Position numbers and translations under genes: made by a program. Under the pieces are notes generated by a model, which worked only from the letters and a program-made list of their open reading frames with translations, had not been told where the DNA came from and made no database searches. This document shows, in pieces, positions 1-6,996 of a stretch of DNA of 9,343 bases (its first letter is position 1; each line of letters opens with the position of its first letter). Location: NCBI GenBank assembly GCA_012960835.1, contig DUAL01000339.1, forward strand, positions 1 to 9,343, given 5' to 3'. The DNA is from Flavobacteriales bacterium (GTDB taxonomy: Bacteria > Bacteroidota > Bacteroidia > Flavobacteriales > BACL11).

Positions 1-66
1 CCCCGGTACCCGTGAAGGTACAACTCCTTAGCAGGGAGCCCCGATCGACCACTCTGGCACCTCTCC
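1..66 (-). tRNA. tRNA-Ser (anticodon GCU), 3' part cut by the left window edge
   Basis: Read on the minus strand, the sequence starts at 66 with the acceptor strand GGAGAGG, followed by U8-G9 and a D arm. The anticodon stem has GCTCC pairing with GGAGT around the loop CTGCTAA, which places anticodon GCU for serine AGC/AGU codons. A long variable arm follows, with stem GTACC/GGTAC, the hallmark of a class II tRNA such as tRNA-Ser. The T arm, the 3' acceptor strand and the CCA end lie outside the window; only the first GGGG of the T stem is visible. The gene reads leftward, away from the transporter operon, and has its own promoter at 102-133. Confidence 0.96.
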
Positions 67-101
67 AAAACCTAAAATCAATGAACTAATTTAAAGGTCG
101 G

Positions 102-133
102 CAAATTTATACTAATACTTAATTCCTAGCAAA
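102..133 (-). promoter_or_regulatory. Bacteroidota-type promoter of the tRNA-Ser gene
   Basis: On the minus strand there is TTTG (133-130), a 20-base spacer, then TAAATTTG (109-102), an exact match to the -7 consensus TAnnTTTG. Transcription would start a few bases further on, giving a leader of roughly 30 bases before the mature tRNA at 66. This is the best-formed promoter in the window and the strongest sequence sign that the organism uses the Bacteroidota primary sigma factor. Confidence 0.75.
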
Positions 134-200
134 CATTTTATAATTATAATTTCAAATTGTTTTTTTTCATCTTTTTAGCAAATTAAAATAATGGGAATAC

Positions 201-208
201 TATATTTG
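201..208 (+). promoter_or_regulatory. -7 promoter box of the peptide-transporter operon
   Basis: TATATTTG matches the Bacteroidota -7 consensus TAnnTTTG exactly. It lies 18 bases upstream of the ATG at 227, so transcription would start around 212-216 and give a leader of only about 10-15 bases. No good -33 TTG is found at the usual distance; T-rich sequence at 172-178 is the only candidate. The box falls inside the longest possible reading frame, which begins at 191, and therefore supports the downstream start at 227. Confidence 0.55.
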
Positions 209-226
209 CACGCTTGCAAAAACACT

Positions 227-1987
227 ATGACAAAACAAATCATCTTCTTTCTCCTACTTTTATTTTCGCTTAATTCCTGTGTAGAAAGAAGAGACCTTAG
301 TATTAACACCGTTGTAAATCATATCACTATTCAGCCAGACGGATTACATCCTTATAATGATAACTCCTCTATTCGCTCATTTGTTTTTCAATACACCCAA
401 AAAACAGTGACGAAATTGGATTTAGTCAGTTTGGAATATATTCCGCAATTAGCCAAGGAACTACCTATTATATCAGAAGATGGGCTTGCATATACTTACG
501 AATTACATGGTGGAATTAGCTGGGATGATGGAACACCTCTTACAGCTGAGGATGTGGTTTTCTCTACTAAAGTAATGCTTTGCCCGCTAACCAATAATGC
601 GCAAATTCGCTCTAATTATACAACTGTAATAAAGTCGGTGGTGGTAGATAAGGAAAATCCTTTAAAGTTTACCATGTATGCTCATGATGTAAATTATACC
701 AATGCTGATATTTTCTCTGAACTTTACATTCAACAAAAAAGTTATTGGGATCCAAATGGTGTACTAGACAACTTATCTTTTGAGCAAATATTTGCTACAA
801 AATTTAAAGAAACGGAAGCACTCTTAGAATGGTTTAACGGATATAATGATGGGGACAATAGCTACAAGCCACATCTATTGCAAGGGCTTGGTGCATATCA
901 AGTTACTGAGTGGGTTGCTGGGCAATACATCATTGTTGAGAAGAAAGAAAAATGGTGGGGAGTAGATGATAACTCTGTTTATAGTATAGCATATCCTGAT
1001 AAAATTATATTCAAAATTATTACAGATGATGCCGCATCCTACCTTGCCTTAAAAAGTGAAGATATTGATGTTACTACCAGAATTGGGACTATTAAATTAA
1101 TGAAATTGCAAGAAAGAGAATATTTCAATGAAAATTATGATTCTGATTTTCTGAACCAATATTCTTTCAGTTATATAGGCTTAAATATGAAGCCGGACGG
1201 CATCAAGCATTTACCCTTTTTTGTGGACCAAAAAGTGCGTAGGGCAATGGCATATCTTACTCCAGTTGATGAAATTATTGAGGTAATTGTGCACGGAAAA
1301 GGGTCTAGACAAGTTTCGAATATATCTTCCTTAAAAAGTACTTATAATGATACACTCAAGCTTATTCCATTGGATATTGCGAAAGCCAACAAATTACTTG
1401 CAGAGGCAGGTTGGGTTGATACAGATGAAGATAATATTAGAGATAAAATGATAAATGGGGTTAAAACGCCTTTCTCATTCAAACTTAGCTATATGAGCTC
1501 ACCTACCTCAAAGGAAATTGTATTAATGATAAAAGAAAGCTTGTATAAAGCTGGTATTGTAGCAGAACCTACTCCTATGGATTTTACGCTTTTTTACAAA
1601 AATGCAATGGACCATAATTTTGATGGTATGATGGGCGGCTGGGGCGGATCTGCCTCTTACTCTAATCCTATGCAATTATGGCACACTACTTCTTGGGCTA
1701 CCAAGGGTTCTAATTTCTGTGGATTTGGAGATGCAGAAAGCGATTCTTTAATTACACTTGCCAATCGCTCCATTGATTTTGAAAAACATAAAGATGCACT
1801 TTGGGCTTTGCAAGCAAAAATATACAAGGACCAGCCTTATGTATTTTTGTATTCTACCAAAAGAAAATTTGCAATTCACAAACGATTCGAAAACAGAAAA
1901 ATGTATTTTGAAAGACCTGGTGTAATGCTCAATAATTTGCAGCTTTTACCCAATTACGGAGGTAGTAATTTAAATTTTACAGAATAA
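227..1987 (+). CDS. Peptide ABC transporter substrate-binding lipoprotein (family 5, OppA/DppA-like)
   Basis: This 586-residue protein should capture di- or oligopeptides in the periplasm and hand them to the two permeases that follow. Residues 1-18 form a lipoprotein signal: a Lys, a run of Ile/Phe/Leu, then Leu-Asn-Ser-Cys with lipidated Cys18. Asn at -2 is uncommon but tolerated. The family 5 signature is clear near residues 83-113, with SEDGLAYTYEL, then WDDGTPLTAEDVVFS. Later family features are KANKLLAEAGW (about 387-396) with an acidic loop after it, a Trp/Gly-rich SNPMQLWHT segment near 479-487, and QPYVFLY near the end. The frame is open from 191, but starting there would put 12 residues ahead of the signal peptide and bury the -7 promoter box, so 227 is chosen. 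It is slightly longer than E. coli OppA/DppA. The peptide specificity cannot be read from sequence; nickel, heme or sugar ligands occur in the same family. Confidence 0.92.
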   Translation: MTKQIIFFLLLLFSLNSCVERRDLSINTVVNHITIQPDGLHPYNDNSSIRSFVFQYTQKTVTKLDLVSLEYIPQLAKELPIISEDGLAYTYELHGGISWDDGTPLTAEDVVFSTKVMLCPLTNNAQIRSNYTTVIKSVVVDKENPLKFTMYAHDVNYTNADIFSELYIQQKSYWDPNGVLDNLSFEQIFATKFKETEALLEWFNGYNDGDNSYKPHLLQGLGAYQVTEWVAGQYIIVEKKEKWWGVDDNSVYSIAYPDKIIFKIITDDAASYLALKSEDIDVTTRIGTIKLMKLQEREYFNENYDSDFLNQYSFSYIGLNMKPDGIKHLPFFVDQKVRRAMAYLTPVDEIIEVIVHGKGSRQVSNISSLKSTYNDTLKLIPLDIAKANKLLAEAGWVDTDEDNIRDKMINGVKTPFSFKLSYMSSPTSKEIVLMIKESLYKAGIVAEPTPMDFTLFYKNAMDHNFDGMMGGWGGSASYSNPMQLWHTTSWATKGSNFCGFGDAESDSLITLANRSIDFEKHKDALWALQAKIYKDQPYVFLYSTKRKFAIHKRFENRKMYFERPGVMLNNLQLLPNYGGSNLNFTE

Positions 1988-1991
1988 TAAG

Positions 1992-3470
1992 ATGTTAAAA
2001 TATACCTTTAAAAGAATCCTTGTTTTTATTCCAATGTTGATAGCTATATCACTATTGTCTTTTATAATTAGTATTAATGCTCCTGGAGACCCTGTGGAAC
2101 GACTTTCAAAAGCAGCAGGAACGGAAGGATCGGCAGAACAGCAATCAGGAGCATCAAAAAAAATAAAGCAAGAGCTTAGAAAAAAACTGGGATTGGACTT
2201 GCCTATTTTCTATCTCAGTATTGGGAATATGGCTAGCACAGACACTTTATACAAAGTACAGGACAGATACCATAAATCAAACCTAGAAGCCCTAACTCAC
2301 CAATGCGGAAATTGGCAAGCAGTTTCTGATTATTACCACTCTTTATTAGCATTTCAGAAACTACATGAAAGTTTTAAAGTAGAAGATATTTTAGCTACTG
2401 AGAGGGGTTTATCGAAAAATAAAATCAATGAGGCTTTGAATCAATCCAGCTTTGAAGTGGGTAGTTTGCTGGAAACTTATAAGGTAGAAGTACTGGATGT
2501 AAAGTTTGAAAAATTGGAAAATATGTATGCTACCAATTCTTTCTTAAACCCTTTTGACAAGCAGTTCCAAATAGTAAAAGATGCAAGAGCAAATATGCAA
2601 ACTAATACAACTAATTGGAAAACCTTAATTCCAGCCATTCAGTGGTACGGACCTAAAAACCAATACCATCATTGGCTGTTTGGAAATGATAAAGGAAGAG
2701 AAGGGGTAATAAGAGGAGATTTCGGAATTTCTTATATCGATAGCCAACCCATTGCCGATAAAATTTGGAGCAAGGTTTGGATTTCGTTTTCCCTTTCCTT
2801 CTTCTCTATTATTTTAGCATACCTTATTAGTATTCCTATTGGTATTTATTCAGCATACAAAAAAGATTCTATGATGGATAGAGGTTCTTCTTTGGTACTG
2901 TTTATTTTGTATTCCATGCCAAGCTTTTTTGTAGGAACTATTTTGTTGCTACTTTTTGCAAATCCTGATTATTATTCTTGGTTCCCGGTTTCAGGAATTC
3001 AGGACCCAACCTCTTTTAATGCTCAGTGGTCATTCCTTGAAAAAGCAGGCCACCGATTACCTTATTTGATTCTTCCTATTTTCACTTATACTTATGGCTC
3101 CTTTGCTTTTTTGAGTAGAATTATGCGTGTGGGAATGATTGATATTGTATCACAAGATTATATCCGAACGGCAAGGGCAAAAGGTTTGGGCGAAAAGAAA
3201 GTGATTTTAAAGCACGCCCTAAGGAATTCTCTGCTTCCAATTATTACGGTTTTTGCCGCCATATTCCCAATGGCAATTGGTGGAAGTATTATTATAGAAA
3301 CTATTTTTAGTATTCCAGGAATGGGCTTAGAAGTGTTCAATGCCATTTTAAATTACGATTACCCAATGATTATTACCGTATTTACTTTGTCAGGATTTCT
3401 TACCATGGTAGGAATATTGGTTGCCGATATACTATATGCGGTGGTGGATCCAAGAATTTCATACAAATAG
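1992..3470 (+). CDS. Peptide ABC transporter permease, OppB/DppB-like, with a large periplasmic insertion
   Basis: This inner-membrane subunit should form half of the translocation pore. TM1 lies at about residues 9-29, followed by the family pattern APGDPVERL and a KKLGLDLPIFYL segment. The second half holds GDFGISY (242-248) and five more membrane helices near 262-286, 298-322, 356-378, 413-437 and 459-486. The cytoplasmic EAA coupling loop begins DYIRTARAKGLG at 389 and continues to about 416; this is where an ATPase would dock. The C-terminus VVDPRISYK is typical of the family. At 492 residues it is far longer than the usual 300-340. The excess is a hydrophilic, mostly helical-looking stretch at about 79-220, between TM1 and TM2 and so probably periplasmic. 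The start lies 4 bases after the binding-protein stop, so the two genes are almost certainly cotranscribed. Confidence 0.92.
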   Translation: MLKYTFKRILVFIPMLIAISLLSFIISINAPGDPVERLSKAAGTEGSAEQQSGASKKIKQELRKKLGLDLPIFYLSIGNMASTDTLYKVQDRYHKSNLEALTHQCGNWQAVSDYYHSLLAFQKLHESFKVEDILATERGLSKNKINEALNQSSFEVGSLLETYKVEVLDVKFEKLENMYATNSFLNPFDKQFQIVKDARANMQTNTTNWKTLIPAIQWYGPKNQYHHWLFGNDKGREGVIRGDFGISYIDSQPIADKIWSKVWISFSLSFFSIILAYLISIPIGIYSAYKKDSMMDRGSSLVLFILYSMPSFFVGTILLLLFANPDYYSWFPVSGIQDPTSFNAQWSFLEKAGHRLPYLILPIFTYTYGSFAFLSRIMRVGMIDIVSQDYIRTARAKGLGEKKVILKHALRNSLLPIITVFAAIFPMAIGGSIIIETIFSIPGMGLEVFNAILNYDYPMIITVFTLSGFLTMVGILVADILYAVVDPRISYK

Positions 3471-3473
3471 ATT

Positions 3474-4811
3474 ATGAATAATATACAAGAAGAAAATTTT
3501 TCCTTTAAAAAATATGCTTGGACTCAGTTCAAGAAAAACAAGATTGCTTTGGTGAGTTTGTATTTATTGGTGCTACTTGTTGTTATTGCACTTCTTTCAC
3601 CTATTTTGGCGAACGACCAACCCTTATATGCACAATATAAAGGCAATACCATTTATCCTGCTTTTTCCACTATTTTGAACCCTGCCAGAACCGACTCAGT
3701 AATTGACCCGGAAACAGGAAAATTAGAAATATTGCAATATGACATTACCGATTGGAGAAGATTAAAATTGAATAAAGTAATTTGGGCACCTATACCCTAT
3801 TCTCCAAATACGTTGGACAGATACAACAGGGATTTTGCTTCTCCTGGAGGAAAACAGAGATACAAAAATCCTGAAGGAGAAATTGTAAATGTCCCTTCTC
3901 GTTTTAGGCACAGATTAGGAACGGACGGAATCGGTAGGGATTTGGCTTCTGGCCTTATTCACGGTACAAAAATATCCTTGGCCGTAGGTATTATAGCTAT
4001 GGGAATTGCAAGTATTATCGGAATTGTATTAGGTGCCTTTGCTGGTTATTTTGGCGATACAAAACTAAAAATGCCAAGGATAAAATATTACCTCACTTTG
4101 TTTGGCGTATTTTTGGGGCTATTCTATGGTTTTGGTTACAGAAAATACATACTAACAGATGCTTTTGCAAAAAGCTCATTAAGTGGTTTTACACAAATTA
4201 TGATAAGTTTTTTCATTATTATAGCTATAGTTTTTGTGCTCAGAAAATTAAGTCGGTTTTTACATTTCGGTAAATTGCAAGAAGAAATAGCGGTACCGGT
4301 GGATACTTTTGTTTCCAGAGGAATTGAGCTACTCAACTCCATACCAAGATTATTATTAATTATAACCATTACAGCAATAGTTGCTAGAAGTATCTGGATT
4401 ATTATGGTAATTATCGGTATTACGGGCTGGACAAGAATTGCTCGATTTACAAGAGCGGAACTTTTACGTATCCGTTCTTTGGAGTTTGTGCAAGCAGCTG
4501 AATCCTTAGGTTATAGCAATTCTAGAACCATTTTCAAACATGCCATGCCCAATGCTTTGGCACCTGTTTTTGTAAGTATTGCTTTTGGTATTGCTACTGC
4601 CATTCTGATTGAAAGTTCCCTTTCCTTTTTAGGAATTGGCGTGCCGGATGATGTGGTTACTTGGGGATCACTCCTTAATTTGGGTAGGCAAAACTTAGAA
4701 GCTTGGTGGCTGATTATTTTCCCTGGCTTTGCCATTTTCCTAACCATTACCATTTACAATATGATTGCAGAAGCATCTCGTGATGCTTTGGACCCTAGAT
4801 TGAAGAGTTAA
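3474..4811 (+). CDS. Peptide ABC transporter permease, OppC/DppC-like, with two insertions
   Basis: This second pore subunit starts 3 bases after the OppB-like stop. TM1 is at about 24-45. The family signature RLGTDGIGRDLASGLIHGTK begins at 147 and is followed by TM2 (about 167-191), which ends in AGYFGD. The EAA loop is at about 336-365 (FVQAAESLGY, then KHAMPNALAP). SSLSFLGIG follows near 381, and the protein ends DALDPRLKS, as most OppC proteins do. At 445 residues it exceeds the usual length of about 300. One excess is a periplasmic region of about 100 residues after TM1. The other is a block at about 197-280 holding two apparent extra membrane helices (203-219 and 239-257), inserted between TM2 and the ELLNSIPRLLL helix. 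Its stop codon overlaps that of the convergent pgpH. No ATPase gene follows. Confidence 0.92.
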   Translation: MNNIQEENFSFKKYAWTQFKKNKIALVSLYLLVLLVVIALLSPILANDQPLYAQYKGNTIYPAFSTILNPARTDSVIDPETGKLEILQYDITDWRRLKLNKVIWAPIPYSPNTLDRYNRDFASPGGKQRYKNPEGEIVNVPSRFRHRLGTDGIGRDLASGLIHGTKISLAVGIIAMGIASIIGIVLGAFAGYFGDTKLKMPRIKYYLTLFGVFLGLFYGFGYRKYILTDAFAKSSLSGFTQIMISFFIIIAIVFVLRKLSRFLHFGKLQEEIAVPVDTFVSRGIELLNSIPRLLLIITITAIVARSIWIIMVIIGITGWTRIARFTRAELLRIRSLEFVQAAESLGYSNSRTIFKHAMPNALAPVFVSIAFGIATAILIESSLSFLGIGVPDDVVTWGSLLNLGRQNLEAWWLIIFPGFAIFLTITIYNMIAEASRDALDPRLKS

Positions 4812-6916
4812 TACTCCACTCTTGCATGATGGATATTCACCAATTTCTTTTTATATAGTTTCTTTATTTGAGTAATCTCTTTTAGGGTAATGTCAGCATT
4901 TACAAACTGCTCACTATCTATTTGCTTACCTATTATATTTTCCACCAAACTATTGATATTATCTGCATTAGGTTGGTTTAAACTCCTTGCTGCTGCCTCT
5001 ACCGAATCCGCCATCATTAGCACAGCAGTTTCTTTTGAAAATGGCTTGGGTCCCTGGTAAGCAAAATCTTTAATATCTACTTCTTCATCTGGAAAAGTGG
5101 AAATAAACTGCTTGTAAAAATAATGCACAGTACTTGTGCCATGGTGGGTTCTTATAAAGTCAATCAGTTCCTCTGGCAATTTATTTTCTTTTGCTATTTC
5201 AATACCATTTTTCACATGGCTAATAATAATATCCGTACTCTCATCAAAGGAAAGTTCATCATGCGGGTTAACTCCAGTGCTTTGGTTTTCAATAAAATAC
5301 ATGGGGTTTTTCATTTTCCCAATATCATGATAAAGCGCCCCTGCTCTTACAAGCAGTGCGTTTCCATTTATCTCAATAATACCTTCCTCAGCCAAGTTCG
5401 CTACTTGCAAACTATGCTGAAAAGTGCCTGGCGCCTCATTCGCCAATTTCCTTAAAAGTGGACTATTGGTATCGGATAATTCCAAAAGAGAAACATCCGA
5501 AACTAGTGAAAACACTTTCTCAAAGGCAAAAATAAGTGGGTAAGCAAATAGGGTAAGCACACCACTTCCTGCAAAATACAAAAACTGTACCAAATTAATA
5601 TGAACGATACTTCCTTCATGGGTTATTTCCAATGCAAAATAAGTAAGCCAATATATACCCACAATTTTTATGGCTGAGACAAACAAATGAGCCCTTTTAT
5701 ACATTTGTAATACAGTTAAGATAGAAACAATACCCGCAATGAGTTGCAGATAAACAAACTCAAAACCATTAGGCACAATAAAACCAATAATCAGAATAGT
5801 AATAAGGTGAGTGAATAATGCCAAACGCGTATCAAAAAATGCTTTGAGTAAAATAGGTGAAATACAAAAGGGAATCAAATACAAGAAATTGCCATTCCAT
5901 TTTAAGGTAAAAGAAGTAAGCACAATCATACTTACAATGAGCAGTAAAATGAGGGTTACTTTTGTGCTGTCTTGCAAAATTTCAGGTCGGTATTGTTGCA
6001 GAAACAAGAAGAAAATTAAAAAGGCAACAAAGACTAATAATACTTGCCCAAGCAAAACAAAGTTAACAGATGCTTTACTCCAATGCTGATTTTCAAATTC
6101 CCTTTGGTAGGAAGATAATATTTGGTATTTATCCTCATTTACCAATTCTCCTTTCTGAATTACAATTTGCCCTTTTTGCAGCATTCCCCTGGAACTTACA
6201 ATATTATCCAGCTCATAAGCTAACATTTTTTCTGATGCTTGCTTATCATAAAACACATTTTGGCTAAGCGCTTCCAAAAGTAGTGGTACAATAAAATCAG
6301 ATTCTTGCAATGAAAGTTTGCTTAAAGAGTTGATGTAATCCACAGCAGAATAAATGGTGAAAAGATTATCTAATTCTTGTTTTTCCGCAACATTTTCTTT
6401 TTGCAATAGCACCTGAAAATCTTCCTCTTTCCACTGAAATTCATCAGAAAGTTGCACTATTCCATTGGTATAAAAATGATCTAAAACGCTTAAACCATAG
6501 TTTGCCAAACTATATTTTCTACTTTGGTTTGATTGGTGTTTTTTTCCAAAAAGCTTGAAAAAAGTAAATCCTTTGTCTTTCTTTATTTTTTTGTCTTCTG
6601 ACCATTTCTGCTCAAAATTCTGAATAAACTCTACGCCTTTCTTTTCAAAAACCCCTTCATCAAAAACAAAAATTGGTAAATTATCATTGGTGACTTCCTC
6701 TATTTCTTTTTGTAATTGCTCCTGAGATTTTAGAATTGGGAAATCAAAAGAAGTGATAATCGTTTCTTGAAGCCAAGGTTTCTTTTTAGAATATTCATAT
6801 TCAAAATTAATCTGACGTGGGAAAAAATAAACAATTACAAATAAAGTAAGAAGAAATAAAAGTGCTTTAAAAATGAAGTCGTGATTGTCACGAATAGAAG
6901 AAAAAACCTTTTTCAT
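4808..6916 (-). CDS. pgpH: PgpH-type 7TM-HD cyclic di-AMP phosphodiesterase
   Basis: The 702-residue membrane protein has the full architecture of the 7TMR-HD family (PgpH/YqfF). TM1 is at about 13-32, an extracytoplasmic region at 33-280, seven membrane helices at about 284-468, and a cytoplasmic HD domain at about 495-650. Candidate metal and catalytic residues are all present: His501 in HSLQVANL, His530-Asp531 in HDIGKMKNP, His567 in ISHVKNG, His591-His592 in THHGTS, and Asp637 in MADSVEAAAR. Characterised family members such as Listeria PgpH hydrolyse cyclic di-AMP to pApA, so that role is inferred by family; the extracytoplasmic domain is presumed to sense an unknown signal. Length is close to that of other members. 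Residue 500 is Gln where I recall His in many homologues. A promoter lies at 6968-6996. The gene ends tail to tail with the permease operon, overlapping it by 4 bases. Confidence 0.93.
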   Translation of the reverse strand: MKKVFSSIRDNHDFIFKALLFLLTLFVIVYFFPRQINFEYEYSKKKPWLQETIITSFDFPILKSQEQLQKEIEEVTNDNLPIFVFDEGVFEKKGVEFIQNFEQKWSEDKKIKKDKGFTFFKLFGKKHQSNQSRKYSLANYGLSVLDHFYTNGIVQLSDEFQWKEEDFQVLLQKENVAEKQELDNLFTIYSAVDYINSLSKLSLQESDFIVPLLLEALSQNVFYDKQASEKMLAYELDNIVSSRGMLQKGQIVIQKGELVNEDKYQILSSYQREFENQHWSKASVNFVLLGQVLLVFVAFLIFFLFLQQYRPEILQDSTKVTLILLLIVSMIVLTSFTLKWNGNFLYLIPFCISPILLKAFFDTRLALFTHLITILIIGFIVPNGFEFVYLQLIAGIVSILTVLQMYKRAHLFVSAIKIVGIYWLTYFALEITHEGSIVHINLVQFLYFAGSGVLTLFAYPLIFAFEKVFSLVSDVSLLELSDTNSPLLRKLANEAPGTFQHSLQVANLAEEGIIEINGNALLVRAGALYHDIGKMKNPMYFIENQSTGVNPHDELSFDESTDIIISHVKNGIEIAKENKLPEELIDFIRTHHGTSTVHYFYKQFISTFPDEEVDIKDFAYQGPKPFSKETAVLMMADSVEAAARSLNQPNADNINSLVENIIGKQIDSEQFVNADITLKEITQIKKLYKKKLVNIHHARVEY

Positions 6917-6956
6917 AATGAGTTAATGTCAGTAGCGAAAATAAGTATAATTTACA

Positions 6957-6964
6957 TAAATTCG
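6957..6964 (+). promoter_or_regulatory. Possible -7 box for the thiolase gene
   Basis: TAAATTCG differs from the TAnnTTTG consensus at one position and lies 31 bases upstream of the thiolase ATG. No TTG is present at the usual -33 distance, so this is a weak candidate. It sits next to the -7 box of the opposing pgpH promoter. The sequence just before the ATG (6981-6993) is a perfect AT-only inverted repeat, TATAAA-A-TTTATA, of unknown meaning. Confidence 0.3.
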
Positions 6965-6967
6965 CAC

Positions 6968-6996
6968 CAAATTTAAAATCTATAAAATTTATACAA
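6968..6996 (-). promoter_or_regulatory. Bacteroidota-type promoter of pgpH
   Basis: On the minus strand there is TTG (6996-6994), an 18-base spacer, then TAAATTTG (6975-6968), an exact TAnnTTTG match. The transcript would start near 6962 and carry a leader of roughly 45 bases before the ATG at 6916. The -33 element shares base 6996 with the ATG of the divergent thiolase gene. Confidence 0.65.

Noticed and set aside
1..133. Integration site at the tRNA-Ser gene
   Set aside because: tRNA-Ser genes are common targets for integrative elements, but the 3' end of this gene is outside the window, and no integrase or direct repeat is visible on the inner side.
191..226. Upstream in-frame ATG at 191 as the start of the peptide-binding lipoprotein
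   Set aside because: It would place 12 residues, including a Cys, before a complete lipoprotein signal peptide. The exact -7 promoter box at 201-208 lies inside that stretch, so the ATG at 191 is unlikely to be in the transcript.
4803..4823. Bidirectional terminator at the convergent stops
   Set aside because: The 6-bp AT-rich stem has a 9-base loop and no T-run on either strand, so it does not meet the usual terminator pattern.
5123..6267. Several open frames of 64-110 codons on the plus strand opposite pgpH
   Set aside because: They are antisense to a well-supported gene with all catalytic motifs intact. They show no family features and have no promoter or start context of their own.
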